Source of the DNA: Lobosporangium transversale
Taxonomy: Eukaryota > Mortierellomycota > Mortierellomycetes > Mortierellales > Mortierellaceae
Assembly (NCBI RefSeq): GCF_002105155.1
Contig: NW_019029067.1
Span: 1 to 64,000 of the forward strand
Direction: 5' to 3'
Length of the DNA stretch: 64,000 nucleotides
The stretch's first letter is position 1, and every line of letters begins with the position of its first letter. This document shows, piece by piece, positions 57,559-64,000 of this stretch. A model generated the notes under the pieces. The model did no database searches, had not been told where the DNA came from, and was given only the letters and a program-made list of their open reading frames with translations. Position numbers and translations under genes: made by a program.

Positions 57559-59614
57559 ATGACTGATACTTCTTTCCTCACTCCTCCACTGTCACCAAAG
57601 TCAAATCCATCCATGTCTTTGCCTGCCGTTGCTGACCAGTCAATCGCCACAGACCTCAGTGACAGCACTGCATCACTAACTTCCACCTCTTCCTCTTCCT
57701 CCTCTCTTGATTCCAAGACTGTCACAGACACTTCCACTCCTACCTTATCAGCCTCGGCCCACAATGAGGATAGTCAGCATCATCCACTAGCTCAAATTTT
57801 GGGCCTTTATCATAAAGCTACCTCCACTTTCCTTCTTCGTCAACTGGCAGCTGCATATACAACTAGTTTAGAAGCATTGGAGCTGCTTGCCCGGACTAAC
57901 CAAGATTATGGCCTTGATCACTCTCCGGACCTGTCAACCCGGCGTTCGTTCTTTGTGTTGAAACAAAAATTATGGATTCTTCATGCCACGATCTTTGGAG
58001 CGGTGTTATCGGATCGTGCATCAGCTCAGGCAGCAGCGGCAGCAGCAACAGCAGGAAACAACTATAGCAACAGCTATGCCAGCAGTACTTTGTTATCCTC
58101 ATCTAGGAAAAGAATCTCAGGATCAATCAAGGATAGTCCCGAAAAATTGGTCAAGGATTTATGGAGACGTTTGGTGGATGACTATGGAGGATTGGAGGGG
58201 GATGTTGATGGTCAGATCATGGTATCATTGTAAGCAAACGATTACTTCCTTTGACACTGCTTTTGGTCGTTTTGTGTTCCTTTTGGGATGATGTATTGTT
58301 TTCTGTATCACTTTATCACTCGCATTGTGAATTATCATTTTTCATTTCCGGGGTCAGAAAGCTAAAAGTCTTCTCTATGGCCTTGTTTAATTTTAATCTT
58401 TTTTTTTTTTTTTTTTTTTTTTTTCCTTATTATTATTTTATTATCTTTATTAGCACATTGTTATGTATCAACCAAAAGCTGTATGCATTGGCAAGACAAA
58501 TTGTGGAAGCATATCTTGCAACGATTCCAGATGACATGTTAATTCATTTAGAGACAGCTGCTGGAGTTTCCTTGACACATGAGGAGATTGCCGCTTCTGG
58601 CCAGAAGGACCCATTGATGACCAATTACGAACGACTTGTGGAGTTATACTTGATCCATGTATTAGCCAAGTTAGGCGAGTGGGATTGTGCGACTAACTTT
58701 TTGCAGTTCAATAGCGTTCTCTCAGATTCTACTAAGAAGGTAAGATCATAGTCATAAAAAAATAACAATTCAATCATACAAAGAGGGAAAAGATGATGAA
58801 ACCGGAAGGCCAAAGTGAGAACAGAGAAAAAAAAAATTAGAAGGGATGATGCATTTGTCGTGAGTTGACATCAATTTAACTCCGTAATGCGGGGAATATA
58901 GTTTTTTTTTTTTTTTTTTTTAGTGCGTCTCTGTCCTTTTTTTTTTTTTTTTTTTTTTATTGTGCATTGATCTCTAATTATTATTACTATTATACATATT
59001 GTATTTGATAGACTTATGGCAAGATTTTGGACAGGCTCCACCAGAAATCATTGAGGCCTAAAAAAGCAATCGCGAAGCAACCACAGCAGCAGAGTTCTGG
59101 AGCACTGGAAGCAAAGTCTTTGTCGACTTCAGCATCGCCATCGGCTGCATCGACTTCATTTTCATCGCCAACTCTATCTTCAACCTCGACCATGGGGTCT
59201 TTAGCGGCAACGGCAGCTAATTCGATTGATTCTACTCCAGATTTGTTGCCTGTATCAAATGCTGAGGCAAATGGCGTTAAAAAGTCTGTTTCGGGCGGTG
59301 CATCGCCATCTCCTATAGTCAAGACCAAATTAGTGACTTCGCCCAAACAAGGGGTAAAGACTAATGGTGGTAGTGCAGCTGTTTCTGTGTTGACTATGCA
59401 AGCCAAGCTGATGGCGTTGATGCAGCATTATGTTGAAATGGTCAAGAAGGCGTCAAATCAGATGGGTACCAACCAACTGATGGTGATTGTAGGGCTTGTG
59501 GTGTTTTTGGGTACGTTGTCAAGGAACCGTGTGAAGGCATCCGAATACTTTAAAGCAGGGATGGCTAAAGTGATGCAAACTATCAGAATGGGGACCACGG
59601 TGACAGGCATTTAA
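57559..59614 (+). CDS. Pex26/Pex15-like tail-anchored peroxin
   Basis: Proposed peroxisomal membrane anchor for the Pex1-Pex6 AAA ATPases that recycle Pex5. Exons 57559-58229, 58454-58739, 59012-59614; 519 aa. N-terminal 75 residues are Ser/Thr-rich; an alpha-helical domain follows (HPLAQILGLYHKATSTFLLR, LWILHATIFGAVLS, LYALARQIVEAYLATIPDDM, NYERLVELYLIHVLAKLGEW, ATNFLQFNSVLSDSTKKTYG), matching the order seen in filamentous fungal Pex26. A Ser/Ala-rich linker and one C-terminal helix (LMVIVGLVVFLGTLS) with basic flanks suit a tail anchor. Assignment rests on the YERLVELYxxHVLxxLxEW block and topology; another tail-anchored helical protein is possible. Confidence 0.62.
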
Positions 59615-60539
59615 AAGAAGGAAGAAAAAAAAAGAAAAAAAGAAAAGAGGGTAAAATAGCGGAAACGTTTTGATACAATAATAATAATTATAAAAAAAAA
59701 AAATAAAAAAAAAAATAAAAAAAAAAAAAAGTTGCATACTTTTGTAAGGATGCAATTGCTCTGAGGCCCTTTTTCCATGAGTAGAATAGACAAATGGATG
59801 TGTTCGTTGCAAGATAAACTTTAAATCTTTTATCAGTCAGTTCCATGCACGAAAAAAGTGGTGTGATTTTATTGTCTGTGATGCGATGCAAGTTAAAGTT
59901 GATTGTGTTTGTGGAGACCATTGCTCTCAGGCTTTTTTTTTTTTTTTTTACTTCCTACACTTGTTCACTTGCTCGCTTTTTCTTCTTGTTCATTCATTCT
60001 CTTTGACATTCTGCATCCATCCCTCTAATCGCTTCACTCATCCCTCATTCTCTCTTTCTATCCTGCTCCTGTTCACAACTGCTTCGCCCTTTTTTTCAAC
60101 ATTAACCCTAATCTATTTGCCTGTTCATATCGTAATTCCTATTTAGGTACATCACTTTCTCACTTAAAAGTCTCCCCCATGATGTCTATGTTGGTCTTGT
60201 TTCTCTCTTTCTTCCCCTTATTCCTTCTCTCTGCACCCTAGATGTGTATGTGTGTATTATGTATGATCTACTTTTATCATGCGATGCCATACCCAGTCTT
60301 GTAATAAAAGGAACAATGACGATTCATTCTGTCCCCAATGAGTCTGGATTCTGTTTCTTCTTTCCCATTTTCCATCCATCCTTTCTATCTCCCTCTTCTC
60401 TTTCTGTTACCCATTCTTTTGGAACTGCGCCATTAATTCTGACTCTTCTCATTTTGTTATTTACTTTTTTCATAGGCCAAAAGTCATCTGCTAGTGAGCA
60501 AAGGGAGGACATTGCGCTTTGTTTGAAAAGCAAAAGAAA
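59615..60539. other. Spacer with A-rich 3' end and CT-rich leader
   Basis: 59623-59655 and 59692-59730 are interrupted A runs; 59950-60470 is C/T-rich and probably 5' UTR of the START gene. No ORF supported. Confidence 0.45.
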
Positions 60540-62528
60540 ATGGTGAATACGACTCAATCGCCGCTGGCGATGCTTGTTTTGGTGACACCTTACACTCTTC
60601 TCTACTTTGTCAACCAATGTAAGGATTACTCAGCCCGTTTCGACTGCGGAGTTTACGTTTATTGATGATCATCGACAATGTTAAAGATCAAAGCCATTTG
60701 ACGTGTGTTTTTTTTTCTTTTTTTCTTTTCTTCCTTTCTTACTTGTCGATTCAGTATTCCTACATGGTGGCCTTGATCAGATTCATTATCTTTTCTTTGA
60801 ACTCATCTTTGTCATCGCGTTCAGGAAAATCTTTGGTCTACCAGACTTTACTGAAAGATGCTTCCCATCCAACGTGTTCCCATACCTGAACAGTAGCGGA
60901 AAGTCTATTCATATCCAATCAGTCGAAGGCTTACAGCCCATTAAAACTAGTCTTGCCAACCCATTAGTGCCCACAACGACAACAACGCCTACTACCACCA
61001 CTACTACAATCAACCCACCTATTGACCTAAAATTAACCTCAACCACATCCATCATAAAATCAACTGATCAACATCATGAAGCAACTGCTACAGAAATGTC
61101 TAGTTCAGAGCTAATTGCCCCAACCCCAAAACAACAGCTCGCTGGACCTTATGCGGAGCAATTGGCAGCAATGGAAAAAAAGTTTATGGACTATATTGAC
61201 CAAACAGACATTTGGGGAAAAGTATACGAGGATCCTTCTGTCAAGAACCCGAATGATCCAACTAACAGCAGCAGTTGGATTCAAGTGTTTCAGTACAAGA
61301 GCCGACCTATGTGTTATAAAATAGTTGCTTATTTAGACAGTCCGCCCGCGGTGGCATTCGATATGCTCTGTGATTTAGAACGCCGATCGGAATGGGATCC
61401 TATGTGTGTGGAGGCCCGGGTCTTGGAGGAAGTTTCTGAGCCTGCAGGGACCACCATTCAATATGTGAGAACAAAGGCTGTCTGGCCCACAGCTTCTCGA
61501 GATACTGTGGTATTGGGTACTGTTCGAGACTTGGGATCTGGAGCTAGATCCGGGTCAAAAAAGGAAGGGTTGTTCATGGTAAATGCGAGTATCAATCATT
61601 CCAGTATGCCAGAGAGAGTTAAGGAAAAAATCGTGAGAATGGAAACGACCGTGGCGGGCCATATTATCACACCCGAGGCTAATGGAGCTCGTTGCAAGCT
61701 GGTGCAGATCCTGGATGCAGACCTGAAGGGTTGGATTCCTGAGAAGGTGATTCAGATGGGTAAGTCAATGCTATTTGTTATTATTATTATTATTATTATT
61801 ACTATAAGTATTATTACTATAAGTATTATTATCAAGCCGCAGCACATCTTAAATTTTATTTTTCTTCCTTTCGTCTCTCGACCATAGTTTCAACAAGTGC
61901 TATGCCTGATGGCCTTCGTGCAATCAACAAAATCATCCCGTCAATCAAACCCTATCAAGAGTCTAAAGTACTTGCCAAGGCCGCGGAATCTCAGCAAGAG
62001 GCTAATACGATTTGGAGAGCTGCAGCATCACAGACTATAGAAGATGATGATCACAACGTCAATGAAGGCACCCTTGCACAGACACTTGATGACTGTACTC
62101 CAGCAAATCCCATGGATATGGACCCAGTCGATGTCAATCTCGCCCTCGAAAGTGGACAACAAAAGGTCGCTGACGATAACATGCTCACCCTTATTGCTGC
62201 ACCAGATAAAGCCATCAATAATAACATCAACAAGAAAGATGCATATGCTTCTCATACACGGTTGCGCCAGCGTGTTGGAATGGGATTGAGTGATTTCAGT
62301 GATGAAAAGTCTGACAACACCATGACTAAAACATCATCAGGATCTACTACAGCTCTCGGAAAATTAAGGATATCCACCAGTGATAGTAGTAGTACGTTCA
62401 AGCTGTTTTGGGATGGGATCAAAGAAAATATCAAAGCAAGCTTTTCAGGAAAGGCCAACAAGATCCTGGTCGCGGTCATTGTAGTGGCTGTAGTGGGATC
62501 TAGTCTGACGAAATTGAAGCGTCGTTGA
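60540..62528 (+). CDS. START-domain membrane protein
   Basis: Putative lipid-binding/transfer protein. Exons 60540-60618, 60755-61759, 61888-62528; 574 aa. The start is placed at the AAAATGG context, giving MVNTTQSPLAMLVLVTPYTL; a second hydrophobic stretch (YLFFELIFVIAFRKIFGL) follows across the first junction. A Thr/Pro-rich linker leads to a START/Bet v1-like domain at about 185-400: WIQVFQYKSRPMCYKIVAYL, AFDMLCDLERRSEWDPMCVE, VRTKAVWPTASRDTVVLGTV, MPERVKEKIVRMETTVAGHI and LVQILDADLKGWIPEKVIQM, with the helix continuing over the last intron as VSTSAMPDGLRAINK. A single C-terminal helix (ILVAVIVVAVVGSSL) ends in basic residues. Two membrane regions around a START domain suggest a contact-site or ER role (inference). 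Confidence 0.82.
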
Positions 62529-62740
62529 GACGGACTATGGCTTTTTTTACATGCTACCCTCTCATTTCCACACAGTTACCATCCGTCATCGCCGTTGCTT
62601 TACTTCTCTTCGCGCCTCTTATCCTCCTATATACTCTATCTGTGTACAATAATAATAATAATATTACGGATTAATAAGCATAACGGTTATAACGCGTCTC
62701 TTAATATTTTCTTTGAATATAATTAATAATCGTAATAGGA

Positions 62741-62815
<75 letters not shown>

Positions 62816-63131
62816 GTAACATAGACAAGTAGACATGTTTTTATGGACTGCTTTAACTTTCGATAATATGCCTTTACCATTCTTATTATTGATATCTTTT
62901 ACAGTTATTTGTCGATGATTTGTAACGATTGTAAAACAAAAAAAGTAAGTTGGGCTATTGAGTACGCCACACACATATATTAGTACATATTTTTCTATTG
63001 TAACTAAAGGTTTTCCGAACAGGATGCCCAGGATTAATAGAGTAGCATCATGTCCACATGAATGAAAAACTTTAACGGTTTATTCTCTTTGCTTTCATCT
63101 TTCTCTTCATGTTGGCTATCCTTTTACTGTG
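62529..63131. other. 3' spacer
   Basis: CT-rich then AT-rich sequence with the AAT microsatellite; no gene. Confidence 0.5.
62742..62813 (+). repeat. (AAT)n microsatellite
   Basis: About 24 uninterrupted AAT units. Confidence 0.95.
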
Positions 63132-63528
63132 TTATTGGCTTTTATAGATGGTATGTCCAGCCCGACGACAACGACATTGATCATAGCTCTTCTTGCCAGT
63201 CTCCCTGCTAAGAGCGGCGCTTCGAGGTCTTATCCGGGATCCAGAGCCGGGTACTAGAGGTACAGAGACTCCAGCGCTGACAGATGTACTGAATGTATGA
63301 GGGGACTTCCTCTTTACACGCTTTGGCTCCTTACGGGCAGGTACAACATCCGAATCCTAGCCGTTCGCTTGATTCGCTTTTAATAGCACTCTAAATGACA
63401 CTTCCTTCTATGTGCCTTCTTAGCAGGCTCTGTAGAACCCTCTTCATTACTTCTTCTTAAGAACTTTGGCTTGCATTTCTTGCTCTGTAGCACAGATGCG
63501 TTCTCATTTTCGTGCGCTTTGGGGGTTC
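63132..63528 (-). pseudogene. Tail of an XPG-like family member (fragment)
   Basis: Minus-strand frame ending at the TAA at 63132-63134 reads RVKRKSPHTFSTSVSAGVSV, VPGSGSRIRPRSAALSRETG, KKSYDQCRCRRAGHTIYKSQ. Upstream it includes NGxDSDVVPARKEPK with a TAG in place of the Tyr codon, so it is broken. Related to the basic tail at 44600-45068 (shared NG..SDV..[RK]EPKR.[KR]RK). The last part, with two spaced Cys and His, may be a remnant of a small zinc motif. Confidence 0.55.
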
Positions 63529-64000
63529 TGAGTGAGAGTGGAGACGTAGATTACTAGCCTTTGGATGTTTTTATACTCTCTATTTCCCTTCTGGTACCAG
63601 TACGTCTGTATGCCCAAAAGTGACACAAACAAGCTACACATGTTGTTTACATTGCTTAACCTTATTTATACCACGATTGTCGCAGTCTATAATATGAACA
63701 ACTAAAAGGATATATCTAGAAAAGGCACTGCATTCTGCTCTATAACCAAAGCACAAGGCTGCCGCCCTCCCTTTTAGAACTCCCAAAGCGCACGAAAATG
63801 AGAACGCATCTGTGCTACAGAGCAAGAAATGCAAGCCAAAGTTCTTAAGAAGAAGTAGTGAAGAGGGTTCTACAGAGCCTGCTAAGAAGGCACATAGAAG
63901 GAAGTGTCATTTAGAGTGCTATTAAAAGCGAATCAAGCGAACGGCTATGATTCGGATGTTGTACCTGCCCGTAAGGAGCCAAAGCGTGTAAAGAGGAAGT
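63305..64000. repeat. Long inverted repeat running off the window
   Basis: 63305-63528 (starting ACTTCCTCTTTACACGCTTT) and 63777-64000 (ending with its reverse complement) pair almost perfectly over about 224 nt; I count only a few mismatches (for example at CGAATC[C/A]TAGCC and TTCA[T/C]TACTT). The spacer is about 248 nt. Both arms carry the same piece of the XPG-like family tail. The right arm is cut by the window end, so the full element may be longer. Confidence 0.85.
63777..64000 (+). pseudogene. Second, inverted copy of the XPG-like family tail (cut by window end)
   Basis: Plus-strand frames read ENASVLQSKKCKPKFLRRSS and NGYDSDVVPARKEPKRVKRK, separated by a frameshift and a TAA. Here the Tyr codon that is TAG in the left copy is intact, so the two arms differ by point changes and neither is obviously functional as seen. 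Confidence 0.5.

Noticed and set aside
1-64000. tRNA, rRNA, CRISPR or bacterial operons
   Set aside because: No tRNA A/B box pair, rRNA-like segment, spaced direct-repeat array or Shine-Dalgarno-led operon was seen; the window is intron-rich eukaryotic DNA.

Overview
This 64 kb window is eukaryotic and reads as a fungal chromosome segment. Genes carry short spliceosomal introns (mostly 50-250 nt, GT...AG with CTAAC/CTGAC-like branch sites), leaders are pyrimidine-rich, and A/T homopolymer runs of 15-40 nt occur in most introns and spacers. F-box/LRR proteins, RING-H2 membrane proteins, a fungal-type chitin deacetylase, an MpaB-like oxygenase and a fungal-type Pex26-like peroxin suggest an early-diverging filamentous fungus. 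Mortierellaceae-like Mucoromycota is my best inference; it was not tested by a search.

I rebuilt exon structures by hand from splice signals, phase and family similarity. Left third (0-19 kb): 3' part of a 14-3-3 gene; a seven-knuckle CNBP/Gis2-like protein; a hypothetical two-helix membrane protein; RING-H2 membrane protein 1; a G3BP-like NTF2+RRM protein with a GC-AG intron; then, on the minus strand, proteasome chaperone PSMD5/Hsm3 and signal peptidase subunit Spc2/SPCS2; and, divergently, an EST1/SMG-type protein with a PIN domain. From 19.8 to 23.2 kb is a gene-poor stretch with coding-like debris and a short tandem repeat.

Middle (23-42 kb): an F-box/DTW fusion (DTWD2-like acp3U tRNA enzyme), SmD1, TRAPPC4/Trs23 and, divergently, PP1 inhibitor PPP1R11/Ypi1; an unrecognised five-exon gene; RING-H2 membrane protein 2, a paralog of the first with the same intron phases; and two convergent F-box/LRR-type genes.

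Right third (42-64 kb): a decayed XPG/FEN1-like nuclease locus whose basic tail is also present in a long inverted repeat at the right edge of the window; chitin deacetylase; RAMP4/SERP1; peroxisomal-type acyl-CoA thioesterase; a Tc1/mariner transposase remnant; MpaB-type oxygenase; aromatic/2-aminoadipate-type aminotransferase; Pex26-like peroxin; and a START-domain membrane protein.

Most genes are unrelated housekeeping functions (secretion: SPC2, TRAPPC4, RAMP4; protein turnover: PSMD5, RING, F-box; RNA: SmD1, G3BP, SMG/EST1, DTW) and I see no metabolic cluster. The mobile or repeat layer is the least conventional part: three TA-flanked palindromic MITE-like elements, a Tc1 fossil, and the repeated XPG-like family. 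No tRNA, rRNA or CRISPR was seen.
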